From assembly GCF_900113285.1 (NCBI RefSeq), contig NZ_FOOT01000004.1, positions 310,001-374,000 on the forward strand: a DNA stretch of 64,000 nt, read 5' to 3'. The position numbers and the translations under genes are program-made. Origin of the DNA: Pontibacter chinhatensis. Lineage in GTDB: Bacteria; Bacteroidota; Bacteroidia; Cytophagales; Hymenobacteraceae. This document shows, in pieces, positions 19,965-28,859 of the stretch; position 1 is the first letter of the stretch, and the number at the start of each line of letters is the position of its first letter. The notes beneath the pieces were generated by a model. It worked only from the letters and a program-made list of their open reading frames with translations, was not told where the DNA came from and did not search any database.

Positions 19965-20144
19965 TTATTGTTCTTTAACTTCTACCAAATTGTGGACTTT
20001 TCTTACCATACCAGCAATCTGAGGAGTATACTCAACAGATACTGATTTATTTATCTTACCCAGACCCAAAGCCTTGATTGTCAGCTTCTGGTTATTCGGT
20101 CTGTCGATAATGCTTTTAACCTGAGTTATAGTTACTTTAGCCAT
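19965..20144 (-). CDS. rpmD: 50S ribosomal protein L30
   Basis: 59 residues, MAKVTITQVKSIIDRPNNQK then LTIKALGLGKINKSVSVEYT and a tail PQIAGMVRKVHNLVEVKEQ. The I-x-Q-x-K-S-I-I-x-R-P-x-x-Q/H-x-x-T-x-x-A-L-G-L pattern is that of L30. It fits exactly between rpsE (5 bp) and rplO (2 bp). Confidence 0.97.
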   Translation of the reverse strand: MAKVTITQVKSIIDRPNNQKLTIKALGLGKINKSVSVEYTPQIAGMVRKVHNLVEVKEQ

Positions 20145-20149
20145 CTCGT

Positions 20150-20668
20150 TTATCCGTTGAATACTTTCTGTAAGTTAACTCCCCTTTGCTGAGCTACCGC
20201 CAAAGGATCTCTCATCTTAGAAAGCGCGTCAAAAGTAGCCTTAACAACGTTGTGTGGGTTAGAAGACCCTTTAGACTTGCAAAGAACGTCTTTAATGCCA
20301 GCACTCTCCAAAACGGCACGCATTGCACCACCGGCAATTACACCTGTACCTGCAGCCGCTGGTTTAACTAGTACAAAACCGCCGGAGAATTTACCTTCTT
20401 GAGCATGTGGCACAGTATTGTGATACAAAGGAACCTTCATCAGGTTTTTCTTAGCATCATCAATACCTTTAGCAATCGCGTCAGTAACTTCGTTAGCTTT
20501 GCCCAGGCCATAGCCCACAACGCCGTTTCCGTCACCTACTACCACGATAGCGGCGAAGCTAAATCTTCTACCACCTTTTACAACCTTGGCTACACGATTA
20601 ATGGCAACTACTCTCTCTTTAAGCTCAATTTCGCTTGCCTTTACGCTACGTATATTATTCTTCAACAT
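20150..20668 (-). CDS. rpsE: 30S ribosomal protein S5
   Basis: 172 residues. The double-stranded-RNA-binding-like N-terminal half shows [20 protein letters not shown], then [20 protein letters not shown]; the C-terminal half shows [20 protein letters not shown] and [16 protein letters not shown]5 acts in decoding fidelity and mRNA unwinding at the 30S entry. It is 5 bp downstream of rplR. Confidence 0.98.
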   Translation of the reverse strand: MLKNNIRSVKASEIELKERVVAINRVAKVVKGGRRFSFAAIVVVGDGNGVVGYGLGKANEVTDAIAKGIDDAKKNLMKVPLYHNTVPHAQEGKFSGGFVLVKPAAAGTGVIAGGAMRAVLESAGIKDVLCKSKGSSNPHNVVKATFDALSKMRDPLAVAQQRGVNLQKVFNG

Positions 20669-20673
20669 AATTT

Positions 20674-21021
20674 TTAGAATTTAAGGCCAGCTTCACGAGC
20701 GCCTTCTGCCAATGATTTTACTTTACCGTGATAAAGGTAACCGTTACGGTCGAATACCACCTGAGAAATACCTTTAGCAAGTGCTTGCTCAGCGATAGTA
20801 GCTCCTACTTTTCCTGCGGCTTCAACATTAGCTTTTGCATCATCAAATTTAACTGAAGAGGCAGCTGCCAGTGTCACACCAGTAGTATCATCAACTAATT
20901 GTGCATAGATAGCTTTGTTGCTACGAAACACAGTCAGTCTTGGCCTTTCAGCGGTACCAGAAATTTTATTTCTGATACCTCTCTTAATTCTTAGTCTTCT
21001 GCTTATCTTATTAGTAGACAT
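20674..21021 (-). CDS. rplR: 50S ribosomal protein L18
   Basis: 115 residues. It has the basic start ([20 protein letters not shown]), then [20 protein letters not shown] and the typical end [21 protein letters not shown]18 binds 5S rRNA with L5 and L25. It lies between rplF and rpsE with gaps under 10 bp. Confidence 0.98.
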   Translation of the reverse strand: MSTNKISRRLRIKRGIRNKISGTAERPRLTVFRSNKAIYAQLVDDTTGVTLAAASSVKFDDAKANVEAAGKVGATIAEQALAKGISQVVFDRNGYLYHGKVKSLAEGAREAGLKF

Positions 21022-21029
21022 GATGATGA

Positions 21030-21584
21030 TTATTTAGATGCTGTCTTACCAGCTTTTCTTCTAACAACTTCTCCAACAAAGCGGATACCTTTACCTTTGT
21101 AAGGCTCAACTTTACGCAGAGACCTAATCTTAGCAGCAACCTGACCAAGAAGTTGCTTGTCGTTTGACTCCAGCGTTACAATCGGGTTTTTACCTTTCTC
21201 CGTAACAGCGGTAGCAGTTACTTCCTCTGGCAAACTCAAAAATATGTTGTGAGAGTAACCTAAAGAAAGCTCTAAAACTTTACCTTGAACAGTAGCTTTA
21301 AAACCCACACCAACAAGCTCTAGCTGCTCCTTATAACCTTGGCTAACACCAACAACCATATTGTTGATGAGCGATCTGTAAAGACCGTGCATTGCTTTAT
21401 GACGCTTCTGCTCGGTTGGACGCTCAATAACAATAGTATTGTCGTCTTGCTTTACAAGGATGTCTTTATCAACAGCTGTAGAAAGCTCACCTTTAGGGCC
21501 TTTTACAGTAACAACATTATTATCACCGATGGTAACTTGTGTGTTGTTAGGCAGGGTGATTGGCAATTTTCCTATACGTGACAT
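21030..21584 (-). CDS. rplF: 50S ribosomal protein L6
   Basis: 184 residues. It begins [19 protein letters not shown] and contains the duplicated L6 fold, with [35 protein letters not shown] and the C-terminal [15 protein letters not shown] followed by [12 protein letters not shown]6 sits at the base of the L7/L12 stalk. It is 14 bp downstream of rpsH. Confidence 0.98.
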   Translation of the reverse strand: MSRIGKLPITLPNNTQVTIGDNNVVTVKGPKGELSTAVDKDILVKQDDNTIVIERPTEQKRHKAMHGLYRSLINNMVVGVSQGYKEQLELVGVGFKATVQGKVLELSLGYSHNIFLSLPEEVTATAVTEKGKNPIVTLESNDKQLLGQVAAKIRSLRKVEPYKGKGIRFVGEVVRRKAGKTASK

Positions 21585-21598
21585 TGTCTATCCTCCTA

Positions 21599-21997
21599 TT
21601 AATATACATAACATAACACCTCGCCACCTACGTTCAGTGACTTAGCCTCTTTATCTGTCATTACACCCTTAGATGTAGACAAAATGGCTACTCCAAGTCC
21701 GTTCAATACTCTTGGCATTGTTTCAGTGCCAGTGTATTTGCGCAGCCCTGGCTTACTTACCCTTTCCAGTTTCACAATAGCAGACTGCTTAGTGTTAGGG
21801 TTATATTTCAGAGCTATCTTAATCGTTCCTTGCACGCCAGAGTCATCAAATTTATAACTTTGGATATACCCTTTGTCGTACAATACTTTAGTGATCTCTT
21901 GTTTAATCTTGCTAGATGGTATCTCAACTATTCTGTGGTTAGCCTTGATGGCGTTACGCACCCTAGTTAAATAATCTGCTATTGGATCTGTGTTCAT
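21599..21997 (-). CDS. rpsH: 30S ribosomal protein S8
   Basis: 132 residues. Features include DPIADYLTRVRNAIKANHRI, IPSSKIKQEI, and the C-terminal TSKGVMTDKEAKSLNVGGEV. S8 binds helix 21 of 16S rRNA, and in E. coli represses the spc operon. An unusually long gap of 91 bp separates it from the upstream rpsN; this gap carries a promoter-like box and a small inverted repeat. Confidence 0.98.
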   Translation of the reverse strand: MNTDPIADYLTRVRNAIKANHRIVEIPSSKIKQEITKVLYDKGYIQSYKFDDSGVQGTIKIALKYNPNTKQSAIVKLERVSKPGLRKYTGTETMPRVLNGLGVAILSTSKGVMTDKEAKSLNVGGEVLCYVY

Positions 21998-22039
21998 TAT
22001 GAATGAATATAATAATGAATGCTTTATCTAAGCGAGGGG

Positions 22040-22058
22040 CAAAGATAATAATATCTTT
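22040..22058 (-). promoter_or_regulatory. Candidate internal promoter element and hairpin between rpsN and rpsH
   Basis: On the minus strand TATCTTTG (22040-22047) fits TAnnTTTG and lies 43 bp upstream of rpsH. It overlaps a 7-bp inverted repeat AAAGATA/TATCTTT at 22041-22058. No -33 TTTG is seen at the right distance, so a promoter is only possible; a regulatory hairpin is the alternative. Confidence 0.35.
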
Positions 22059-22088
22059 TGAAAGATTCTTGCAGGGAATCCTAAAAAA

Positions 22089-22358
22089 TTACCAGCTCGC
22101 TTTTGTTACACCAGGAATTTTACCAGCTGACGCTAACTCTCTGAAAGTAACACGAGAAATACCAAACTTTCTCATATACCCTCTTGGTCTTCCGGTTAGC
22201 TTGCAACGGTTATGAAGTCTAACAGGAGAGGCGTTACGAGGCAGTTTATCAAGTGCCTCGTAATCACCCTTAGCCTTTAACTCGGCTCTTTTTGCAGCAT
22301 ATTTAGCTACAAGTTTTTCTCTTTTAAGCTCTCTCGCTTTTACTGATTCTCTTGCCAT
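22089..22358 (-). CDS. rpsN: 30S ribosomal protein S14 (zinc-independent form)
   Basis: 89 residues. The end [20 protein letters not shown], then [21 protein letters not shown], is diagnostic. Only one cysteine is present and no C-x-x-C pairs, so this is the long C-minus form rather than the 61-residue zinc form. It starts 2 bp after the rplE stop and is followed by the 91-bp gap before rpsH. Confidence 0.98.
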   Translation of the reverse strand: MARESVKARELKREKLVAKYAAKRAELKAKGDYEALDKLPRNASPVRLHNRCKLTGRPRGYMRKFGISRVTFRELASAGKIPGVTKASW

Positions 22359-22360
22359 GG

Positions 22361-22915
22361 TTATTTCTTGATATTGGCGAATGGCATACCGAATGCTTTA
22401 AGCAGCTCGTAGCTCTCTTCGTCAGTTTTAGCCGTTGTAACAAAAGTGATATCCATACCTGAAATAGCTTTGATCTTGTCAATGCTTATTTCTGGGAAGA
22501 TGATCTGCTCCTTAACACCCATAGTGTAGTTTCCGCGGCCATCGAACCCTTTGTCACTAATCCCTCTAAAGTCACGTACACGTGGAAGTGCAATAGTTAC
22601 GAGGCGATCAAGGAACTCATACATTCTCTCACCACGCAGAGTAACGCGGGCACCAATTGGCATTCCCTCACGAAGCTTGAAGTTTGAAACAGACTTCTTC
22701 GCGATTGTTGGAACAGCCTTTTGACCAGATATGATAGAAAGCTCTTCTACCCCAATATCAACCAGCTTCTTATCGGCTACAGCAGCACCAATACCTTTAC
22801 TAATAGAGATCTTGGTGATCTTTGGCACCTGCATCACGTTCTTGTACTGGAACTTCTCTTTCAAGGCAGGCACTACCTCGTTATAATATTTCTCTTTTAA
22901 TCTTGCAGTTGCCAT
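22361..22915 (-). CDS. rplE: 50S ribosomal protein L5
   Basis: 184 residues. Visible stretches are [60 protein letters not shown] and [18 protein letters not shown]5 binds 5S rRNA and contacts the P-site tRNA elbow. It begins 1 bp after the rplX stop. Confidence 0.98.
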   Translation of the reverse strand: MATARLKEKYYNEVVPALKEKFQYKNVMQVPKITKISISKGIGAAVADKKLVDIGVEELSIISGQKAVPTIAKKSVSNFKLREGMPIGARVTLRGERMYEFLDRLVTIALPRVRDFRGISDKGFDGRGNYTMGVKEQIIFPEISIDKIKAISGMDITFVTTAKTDEESYELLKAFGMPFANIKK

Positions 22916-22916
22916 G

Positions 22917-23240
22917 TTAGATTACCTCTCCTGTCTTTTTAGAATAACGCTCTGTTTTACCTTCGCTGTTTTTTCTCCTAGCAGTCTTAGTAGTTTCACC
23001 AGTCTTAGGGTCAACTACCATCACGTTGCTGGCATGAATAGGAGCTTCTACTTTCTTGATACCGCCTTGAGGATTTTGGGCGCTAGGCTTCTGGTGTTTT
23101 GTCACCAGGTTAAGGCCCTCAATCGTCACTTTCTGCTTATCTGTATCAACAGCTATGATGCGGCCTGATTTACCGCGCTCGTCACCGGCTATAACTTTTA
23201 CTGTATCGCCAGTCTTTACATGAAGTTTTTTCTTATTCAT
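22917..23240 (-). CDS. rplX: 50S ribosomal protein L24
   Basis: 107 residues. The KOW motif is visible early ([40 protein letters not shown]), followed by [14 protein letters not shown] and [17 protein letters not shown]24 starts 50S assembly and lies at the tunnel exit. It is 18 bp downstream of rplN. Confidence 0.97.
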   Translation of the reverse strand: MNKKKLHVKTGDTVKVIAGDERGKSGRIIAVDTDKQKVTIEGLNLVTKHQKPSAQNPQGGIKKVEAPIHASNVMVVDPKTGETTKTARRKNSEGKTERYSKKTGEVI

Positions 23241-23258
23241 TTTAATCTGAATTTGTAG

Positions 23259-23627
23259 TTATAGAACTTCAGGAGCTAACGAAACAATTTTCATGAATTG
23301 CTTTTCACGAAGTTCACGGGCTACCGGTCCGAAGATACGCGTACCGCGTGGTTCGTTGTTGGCATTCAGAAGAACAGCTGCATTATCGTCGAAACGAATG
23401 TACGAGCCGTCTTTTCTTCTAATCTCTTTCTTAGTTCTTACAATAACTGCTTTTGTAACAGTTCCTTTTTTAACGTTGCCAGAAGAAAGGGCAGACTTCA
23501 CTGTAACAACAATTCTATCGCCAACAGAGGCATACTTCTTGCCAGTACCGCCTAACACACGGATGCAAAGTACTTCTTTTGCACCGCTGTTATCAGCCAC
23601 ATTTAGTCTAGATTCCTGCTGTATCAT
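23259..23627 (-). CDS. rplN: 50S ribosomal protein L14
   Basis: 122 residues, the invariant length. It reads [20 protein letters not shown], then [20 protein letters not shown], and [20 protein letters not shown], with the end [17 protein letters not shown]14 lies at the subunit interface. It starts 1 bp after the rpsQ stop. Confidence 0.99.
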   Translation of the reverse strand: MIQQESRLNVADNSGAKEVLCIRVLGGTGKKYASVGDRIVVTVKSALSSGNVKKGTVTKAVIVRTKKEIRRKDGSYIRFDDNAAVLLNANNEPRGTRIFGPVARELREKQFMKIVSLAPEVL

Positions 23628-23628
23628 C

Positions 23629-23883
23629 TTACTTAGCCCTTTCTATAATTTCTACTAAACGCCATTTTTTGTTCTTGCTGAGCGGACGGGTCTCCTGAAT
23701 ACGCACTGTATCACCGATATTGCATTCATTCTTTTCGTCGTGAGCCATGAACTTGGTAGACTTGCTAACAAACTTACCGTACATAGGGTGCTTCATTTTG
23801 CTTTCCACCAGTACAGTAATAGACTTGTCCATTTTATTGCTAACAACCTTGCCGCTTCTTTCTTTTCTTAGGTTTCTCTCCAT
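23629..23883 (-). CDS. rpsQ: 30S ribosomal protein S17
   Basis: 84 residues, an OB-fold protein. It shows [36 protein letters not shown], and [20 protein letters not shown] near the C-terminus, the S17 signature. It lies 15 bp after rpmC and abuts rplN. Confidence 0.98.
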   Translation of the reverse strand: MERNLRKERSGKVVSNKMDKSITVLVESKMKHPMYGKFVSKSTKFMAHDEKNECNIGDTVRIQETRPLSKNKKWRLVEIIERAK

Positions 23884-23898
23884 GATCTTGAATCAATA

Positions 23899-24099
23899 TT
23901 AAGAGTTAGCTTCTATTTCACGACGACGAACCTCAGTGCTCAGTCTGGCAATTAGTCGCTTCGTCTCGCGGATCTTCATTGGGTTCTCCAGTGGAGATAT
24001 AGCATGTGCAAAACGCATGTTTTGCAAGTTAGCCTTCTCAGTGTTAAGCCTCTCTTGCAGTTCCTCTGCAGACAAAGCCGTTATCTCTGAATTTTTCAT
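23899..24099 (-). CDS. rpmC: 50S ribosomal protein L29
   Basis: 66 residues from MKNSEITALSAEELQERLNT, two antiparallel helices, with the N-P-M-K-I-R-E-T-K-R signature. An in-frame ATG four codons upstream (24111) would overlap the rplP stop; MKNSEI matches the usual family start and leaves a 1-bp gap to rplP. L29 sits at the tunnel exit and helps bind trigger factor and SRP. Confidence 0.96.
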   Translation of the reverse strand: MKNSEITALSAEELQERLNTEKANLQNMRFAHAISPLENPMKIRETKRLIARLSTEVRRREIEANS

Positions 24100-24100
24100 T

Positions 24101-24523
24101 TTATTTCTCAACGTAATCTCTACGTACTACAAACTTTGTTTTTACTGGTAGTTTCTGAGCTGCAAGTCTCAATGACTCTTTTGCTACTTCCAGAGGCACA
24201 CCATCTGATTCAAACATGATAGTGCCGGGCTTAACTACTGCTACCCAATATTCAGGAGAACCTTTACCCTTACCCATACGCACCTCAGCAGGCTTCTTCG
24301 TAACAGGCTTATCAGGGAAGATGCGGATCCAAACTTGGCCTTCACGTTTCATAGCTCTTGTCATAGCGATACGCGCAGCTTCAATTTGGCGTGAGGTGAT
24401 CCAAGTTGACTCAAGTGATTTGATGGCAAAAGAACCAAACGCAATAGAACTGCCTCTATGAGCAAGCCCTTTCACGCGGCCTTTATGCATTTTTCTATAT
24501 TTAGTCCTTCTAGGCTGTAACAT
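24101..24523 (-). CDS. rplP: 50S ribosomal protein L16
   Basis: 140 residues. It begins [20 protein letters not shown], and shows the family stretches [40 protein letters not shown], and [12 protein letters not shown]16 organises the A-site region of 23S rRNA. It is 29 bp downstream of rpsC. Confidence 0.98.
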   Translation of the reverse strand: MLQPRRTKYRKMHKGRVKGLAHRGSSIAFGSFAIKSLESTWITSRQIEAARIAMTRAMKREGQVWIRIFPDKPVTKKPAEVRMGKGKGSPEYWVAVVKPGTIMFESDGVPLEVAKESLRLAAQKLPVKTKFVVRRDYVEK

Positions 24524-24552
24524 TTTCTAAAACTTATAATGTTAACACTTAA

Positions 24553-25308
24553 TTATTGACGACGCTTGCGCTTAGGAGCACCTTCGCCCTTCTTGTTGCG
24601 ACGCTCACCGCCACCGCGTCTGTCACCAGAGGCTGCACCAGGTCCTTTAGTTTCAAGGCCAGCATTCGGAGTAAGGTCTTTCTTTCCGTAAACCTCACCT
24701 CTAAAAATCCAAACCTTAATACCTAGTTTGCCATACACTGTCTGTGCTTCTGAAAGTGCATAATCGATATCTGCACGCAAAGTATGAAGTGGAGTTCTTC
24801 CTTCTTTGTAGTGCTCAGTTCTAGCCATTTCAGCACCGCCTAAACGACCAGAAACCTGTACTTTTATACCTTCAGCACCTACACGTAGTGCAGAAGCAAT
24901 AGCTTGCTTCATGGCACGACGGAAAGAGATACGGGCCTGCAACTGCTGAGCGATAGACTCGCCTACTAGTTTTGCATCAAGCTCTGGACGCTTAATCTCA
25001 AAGATATTGATTTGGATATCTTTGTTCGTAAGCTTCTTAAGCTCCTCCTTAATTTTATCTACTTCCTGTCCGCCTTTACCAATTACAACACCTGGTCTTG
25101 CCGTGTTGATTGTAATGGTAATACGCTTAAGTGTTCTTTCAATTATAATTTTAGAAATACCGCCTTTAGGAATTCGGGCAAGTATATATTTTCTAATTTT
25201 CTCGTCCTCGATCAGCTTCTCAGCGAAATCTTTGCCGCCATACCAGTTAGAATCCCAACCTTTGATAACACCTAGTCGAAAACCTATCGGATTAACTTTC
25301 TGTCCCAT
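24553..25308 (-). CDS. rpsC: 30S ribosomal protein S3
   Basis: 251 residues, longer than the E. coli protein because of a basic glycine-rich tail ([20 protein letters not shown]). The start [13 protein letters not shown], the KH-domain stretch [20 protein letters not shown], and the C-terminal [20 protein letters not shown] identify S3. It lines the mRNA entry channel and, with S4 and S5, helps unwind mRNA. It is 5 bp downstream of rplV. Confidence 0.98.
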   Translation of the reverse strand: MGQKVNPIGFRLGVIKGWDSNWYGGKDFAEKLIEDEKIRKYILARIPKGGISKIIIERTLKRITITINTARPGVVIGKGGQEVDKIKEELKKLTNKDIQINIFEIKRPELDAKLVGESIAQQLQARISFRRAMKQAIASALRVGAEGIKVQVSGRLGGAEMARTEHYKEGRTPLHTLRADIDYALSEAQTVYGKLGIKVWIFRGEVYGKKDLTPNAGLETKGPGAASGDRRGGGERRNKKGEGAPKRKRRQ

Positions 25309-25313
25309 AATTC

Positions 25314-25706
25314 TTACTTGTTGGCTTTTTTAGATTTCTTAGACTGTTGCTCTAGCTGCTCCTCTGTCATGCTATCGATAACCAGTGTCACGTGATTAGA
25401 ACGCTTACGAATTCTGTAACCACGTCCTTGAGGAGCAGGACGAAGACGCTTCAGCATTTTACCTTCATCAACAAAGATAGTCTTGATGTAAAGGTTTGCT
25501 TCTTCGATGCGAGCATCCTCATTTTTCTGCTGCCAGTTTGCTAAGGCTGAAAGAACAAGCTTCTCAACTTTGGCTGCACCAGCATTGGATTCGAACTTCA
25601 GAATACCAAGGGCTCTTGATACACTCTTTCCGCGTACCAGGTCCGCTACCATTCTCATCTTGCGAGGAGAGGTAGGAACATTTCTAAGTTTTGCTACTGC
25701 TTCCAT
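25314..25706 (-). CDS. rplV: 50S ribosomal protein L22
   Basis: 130 residues. The family pattern is clear: [20 protein letters not shown], then [20 protein letters not shown] for the beta-hairpin region that lines the exit tunnel. A lysine-rich tail (KKSKKANK) ends the protein. It starts 2 bp after rpsS. Confidence 0.98.
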   Translation of the reverse strand: MEAVAKLRNVPTSPRKMRMVADLVRGKSVSRALGILKFESNAGAAKVEKLVLSALANWQQKNEDARIEEANLYIKTIFVDEGKMLKRLRPAPQGRGYRIRKRSNHVTLVIDSMTEEQLEQQSKKSKKANK

Positions 25707-25708
25707 TA

Positions 25709-25987
25709 TTAACGCTTGCCTTTATCTTTCTTAGCAATGTGACCTCTAAAGTTTCTAGTTGGAGCGAATTCACCTAGTTTATGACCAACCATGTTCTCAG
25801 TTACATATACCGGGATGAACTTATTTCCATTATGAACTGCAAAAGTATGACCTACAAAATCAGGAGAAATCATAGATCGACGAGACCAGGTTTTGATAAC
25901 AGACTTTTTGCCTGCCTCGTTCATTACAGTTACTTTCTTCTCGAGCCTAAAGTCAATATAAGGCCCTTTTTTTAATGATCTAGCCAT
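25709..25987 (-). CDS. rpsS: 30S ribosomal protein S19
   Basis: 92 residues. [19 protein letters not shown] at the start, then [40 protein letters not shown] and the end [16 protein letters not shown] are standard for S19, which sits in the 30S head with S13. It lies 3 bp after rplB. Confidence 0.99.
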   Translation of the reverse strand: MARSLKKGPYIDFRLEKKVTVMNEAGKKSVIKTWSRRSMISPDFVGHTFAVHNGNKFIPVYVTENMVGHKLGEFAPTRNFRGHIAKKDKGKR

Positions 25988-25990
25988 TTA

Positions 25991-26818
25991 CTATTTCTTC
26001 TTACCTCTATTAACTATAAGCTTTTCAGAATATTTATTCTTGTTTCTCGTCTTAAGGCCTTTAGCATACAAGCCTTTGCGTGAACGTGGGTGACCGCCGG
26101 AAGACTTACCTTCACCACCGCCCATTGGGTGATCTACAGGGTTCATAGCAACACCACGTACGCGAGGACGCTTACCTAACCATCTGTTACGGCCGGCTTT
26201 GCCAAGTCTCACGTTCATGTGCTCAGCGTTGGATACCGTACCTACAGTAGCTGCACAGTTAACAAGCACCATTCTCAGTTCACCAGAAGGAAGCTTGATA
26301 GTTGCATAACGTCCTTCACGGGCAACTAACTGTGCATAAGAACCTGCACTCCTTGCTAGTGTAGCACCAGCGCCTGGCTGCAGCTCAATATTGTGAATGA
26401 TAGTACCTAGAGGAATTTCAGATAAAGGCAGGCAGTTTCCTACTTCCGGAGCTATACCAGGGCCTGAGTTAACTACAGTACCAACCTGTAGACCTGCAGG
26501 AGCAATGATATAAGCTTTCTCACCGTCAGCATACTGAAGAAGGGCAATACGAGCTGTCCTGTTTGGATCATACTCAATTGTCTTCACTGTAGCAGGAACA
26601 CCATGCTTAGTACGCTTGAAGTCAACCAACCTGTACTTTCTCTTATGACCACCGCCTAAATAGCGCATAGTCATTTTTCCAGAATTGTTACGTCCACCAG
26701 ATTTTGTAAGGGGTGCCAACAAAGATTTCTCAGGAGTAGATGAAGTGATTTCATCAAAAGCCGGGGCTACTCTGAATCTTTGACCTGGTGTTATCGGTCT
26801 TAACTTTTTTAAAGCCAT
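25991..26818 (-). CDS. rplB: 50S ribosomal protein L2
   Basis: 275 residues. L2 is needed for subunit joining and lies near the peptidyl transferase centre. Seen are [20 protein letters not shown], the [20 protein letters not shown] stretch, and the conserved loop [20 protein letters not shown] near the C-terminus. It is 10 bp downstream of rplW. Confidence 0.99.
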   Translation of the reverse strand: MALKKLRPITPGQRFRVAPAFDEITSSTPEKSLLAPLTKSGGRNNSGKMTMRYLGGGHKRKYRLVDFKRTKHGVPATVKTIEYDPNRTARIALLQYADGEKAYIIAPAGLQVGTVVNSGPGIAPEVGNCLPLSEIPLGTIIHNIELQPGAGATLARSAGSYAQLVAREGRYATIKLPSGELRMVLVNCAATVGTVSNAEHMNVRLGKAGRNRWLGKRPRVRGVAMNPVDHPMGGGEGKSSGGHPRSRKGLYAKGLKTRNKNKYSEKLIVNRGKKK

Positions 26819-26828
26819 TTTAACTTAA

Positions 26829-27116
26829 TTATATGCCGCTATAAAAGTCTATTACTTCGCCCTCTTTCAGGGTTACAACTGCTTTCTTGATGAGAGAAGT
26901 ACGGCCTGTTACAGCACCTGATTTGGTGTACTTTGTCTTCTTCTTTCCGATGGAGCGCATCGTAGACACTTTATCTACAGTCACACCATACATCTTCTCT
27001 ACTGCCTTCTTGATCTCAACTTTATTGGCATTTCTCTCTACCTCAAAAGCATATTTACCAACCTCGTTCAAGGCAGCGTACTTTTCAGTAATAATTGGTC
27101 TTTTCAGAACGTTCAT
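26829..27116 (-). CDS. rplW: 50S ribosomal protein L23
   Basis: 95 residues. It begins [20 protein letters not shown] and has VERNANKVEIKKAVEKMYGV and a glycine/lysine loop (RSIGKKKTKYTKSG). L23 is the docking site for trigger factor and SRP at the tunnel exit. Its start codon overlaps the rplD stop by one base (TAATG), a mark of translational coupling. Confidence 0.97.
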   Translation of the reverse strand: MNVLKRPIITEKYAALNEVGKYAFEVERNANKVEIKKAVEKMYGVTVDKVSTMRSIGKKKTKYTKSGAVTGRTSLIKKAVVTLKEGEVIDFYSGI

Positions 27117-27745
27117 TATTTCGCGCTTAGGAGGTTTTCTAATTCATTTACTGATTGCTCAACAAGAAGGAGTTTTTCTGTGTTCAGCAGGTCATAAGTG
27201 TTTACATCTTTCACAGTAGACACTTTTACCTTTGGCAGGTTTCTTCCTGACAGAACGATGTTCTTGTCCACTGCTGGAAGCACCACCAGTGTTTTACCTG
27301 TTGACTGTAAGTTGTTCAGTATACCTCTGAACTCCTTCGCCTTAGGCGCCTCCATTGTAAAGGATTCCACTAGCGCCACACGGTTGTCGCGGGCCAGCAG
27401 CGAAAGAGCAGAAAGACGAGCAACACGCTTAAGCTTCTTGTTCAGCTTAAAGCTGTAGTTTCTTGGCTTTGGTCCGAATACACGGCCTCCACCTACAAAC
27501 ACTGGAGACTTCAAGCTACCTGCGCGGGCACCACCTGTACCTTTCTGCTTCTTGATTTTTTTAGTAGAGCCTGCAACCTCGTTACGCTCCTTTGACTTGT
27601 GCGTACCTTGTCTTTGGTTGGCCAGGTACTGCTTCACGTCAAGATACATGGCATGCTCATTTGGCTCAAGACCAAATATAGCATCAGAAAGAGTTACCTT
27701 TCTGCCTGTATCCTCACCTTTGATATTTAATACAGAGAGCTCCAT
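27116..27745 (-). CDS. rplD: 50S ribosomal protein L4
   Basis: 209 residues from [20 protein letters not shown]. The loop [20 protein letters not shown], which reaches into the exit tunnel, and [18 protein letters not shown] are diagnostic. An ATG four codons upstream (27757) would overlap the rplC stop, so the second Met is preferred. In E. coli L4 represses the S10 operon; nothing in the sequence tests this here. The stop overlaps the rplW start by one base. Confidence 0.97.
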   Translation of the reverse strand: MELSVLNIKGEDTGRKVTLSDAIFGLEPNEHAMYLDVKQYLANQRQGTHKSKERNEVAGSTKKIKKQKGTGGARAGSLKSPVFVGGGRVFGPKPRNYSFKLNKKLKRVARLSALSLLARDNRVALVESFTMEAPKAKEFRGILNNLQSTGKTLVVLPAVDKNIVLSGRNLPKVKVSTVKDVNTYDLLNTEKLLLVEQSVNELENLLSAK

Positions 27746-27746
27746 T

Positions 27747-28364
27747 TTATTTCTCAATTAACACATAAGAATTTCTGGCACCAGGAACAGAGCCACTAAC
27801 AACAATAAGGTTTTTCTCAGCCAGAACACGCAGTACAGTCAGGTTCTGAACCTTTACTCTTTTACCGCCCATTCTACCGGCCATTCGCATACCTTTGAAT
27901 ACTCTTGAAGGCCAAGAGCAGGCACCGATTGAACCAGGGTGTCTCGCCCTGTTGTGCTGACCGTGCGTCTGTCCTCCCACACCGGCAAAGTTGTGACGCT
28001 TCACTACGCCCTGGAAACCTTTACCCTTTGATGTGCCAACTACATCCACGAACTCACCTTCATCGAAAAGCGATGCATCTACAACATCACCCAAGTTGAA
28101 GGAAGCACCTTCCACATCAAACTCAGCTACTTTCTTCTTTGGAGCTGTGTTAGCTTTCTGATAATGTCCAGCTTCCGCTTTCGTCACTCTCTTCAGCTTT
28201 TTGTCGCCGTAGCCAAGCTGCACTGCAGCATAACCATCGTTCTCAACCGTCTTCACCTGAGTAACTACACACGGTCCTGCTTGAATAAGCGTCACTGGTG
28301 TGTATTTACCATCTGCTGTGAAGAGGCTTGTCATTCCGATTTTTTTACCGATAATTCCAGGCAT
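27747..28364 (-). CDS. rplC: 50S ribosomal protein L3
   Basis: 205 residues. The start [20 protein letters not shown], the [19 protein letters not shown] region and the [20 protein letters not shown] loop near the peptidyl transferase centre define L3. It is the first gene of the S10-spc-alpha cluster here, since rpsJ lies upstream beyond a terminator and a promoter. Confidence 0.98.
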   Translation of the reverse strand: MPGIIGKKIGMTSLFTADGKYTPVTLIQAGPCVVTQVKTVENDGYAAVQLGYGDKKLKRVTKAEAGHYQKANTAPKKKVAEFDVEGASFNLGDVVDASLFDEGEFVDVVGTSKGKGFQGVVKRHNFAGVGGQTHGQHNRARHPGSIGACSWPSRVFKGMRMAGRMGGKRVKVQNLTVLRVLAEKNLIVVSGSVPGARNSYVLIEK

Positions 28365-28425
28365 TCAACTTTTTTTTAGAGATGGATACAATAATTCATT
28401 CTCCCCTATTTTTGCTAAGGGAGTG

Positions 28426-28458
28426 CAAAGTTAATAATTTTTTAAGCTTCTTTTCAAA
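28426..28458 (-). promoter_or_regulatory. Promoter of the rplC (S10-spc-alpha) operon
   Basis: On the minus strand TTTG (28455-28458), a 21-nt spacer and TAACTTTG (28426-28433) match the Bacteroidota -33/-7 pair TTTG...TAnnTTTG. It lies about 60 bp upstream of rplC and just after the str-operon terminator, which supports an independent start for the large ribosomal cluster. Confidence 0.8.
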
Positions 28459-28491
28459 CTTTCTCTAAAATATTTATTCTCAAGCAGGTAT

Positions 28492-28527
28492 AAAAAAAGA
28501 GGAGAACCGAGATTCTCCTCTTTTTAT
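28492..28527 (-). terminator. Terminator after rpsJ (end of str operon)
   Basis: AAAAAGAGGAGAA (28494-28506) and TTCTCCTCTTTTT (28513-28525) form a perfect 13-bp stem with loop CCGAGA. The A run on the plus strand gives a U run after the stem on the minus strand. It sits 16 bp beyond the rpsJ stop. Confidence 0.9.
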
Positions 28528-28542
28528 GTCAGTCTGTTGTTA

Positions 28543-28848
28543 TCAAACTTTGATTTCAACATCAACACCACTTGGAAGCTCAAGCTTCATCAGCGCATCT
28601 ACAGTTTTAGAGCTAGTGGAGTAGATATCTACCAGTCTCTTGTAAGTGCAAAGCTGAAACTGCTCACGCGATTTCTTGTTCACGTGTGGTGAGCGAAGTA
28701 CTGTAAATTTATCCTTCTCAGTTGGAAGCGGAATTGGACCGCTTACGATGGCACCTGTAGCTTTTACAGCCTTTACAATTTTCTCAGAAGACTTATCTAC
28801 CAAGTTGTGATCGTAAGACTTCAGTTTTATTCTTATTTTCTGATTCAT
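28543..28848 (-). CDS. rpsJ: 30S ribosomal protein S10 (NusE)
   Basis: 101 residues. It begins [20 protein letters not shown] and contains [20 protein letters not shown] and [19 protein letters not shown], the standard S10 features. S10 also pairs with NusB in antitermination and binds NusG to couple transcription to translation. It starts 11 bp after the fusA stop and is the last gene of the str operon. Confidence 0.98.
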   Translation of the reverse strand: MNQKIRIKLKSYDHNLVDKSSEKIVKAVKATGAIVSGPIPLPTEKDKFTVLRSPHVNKKSREQFQLCTYKRLVDIYSTSSKTVDALMKLELPSGVDVEIKV

Positions 28849-28859
28849 TTCTATACTAA

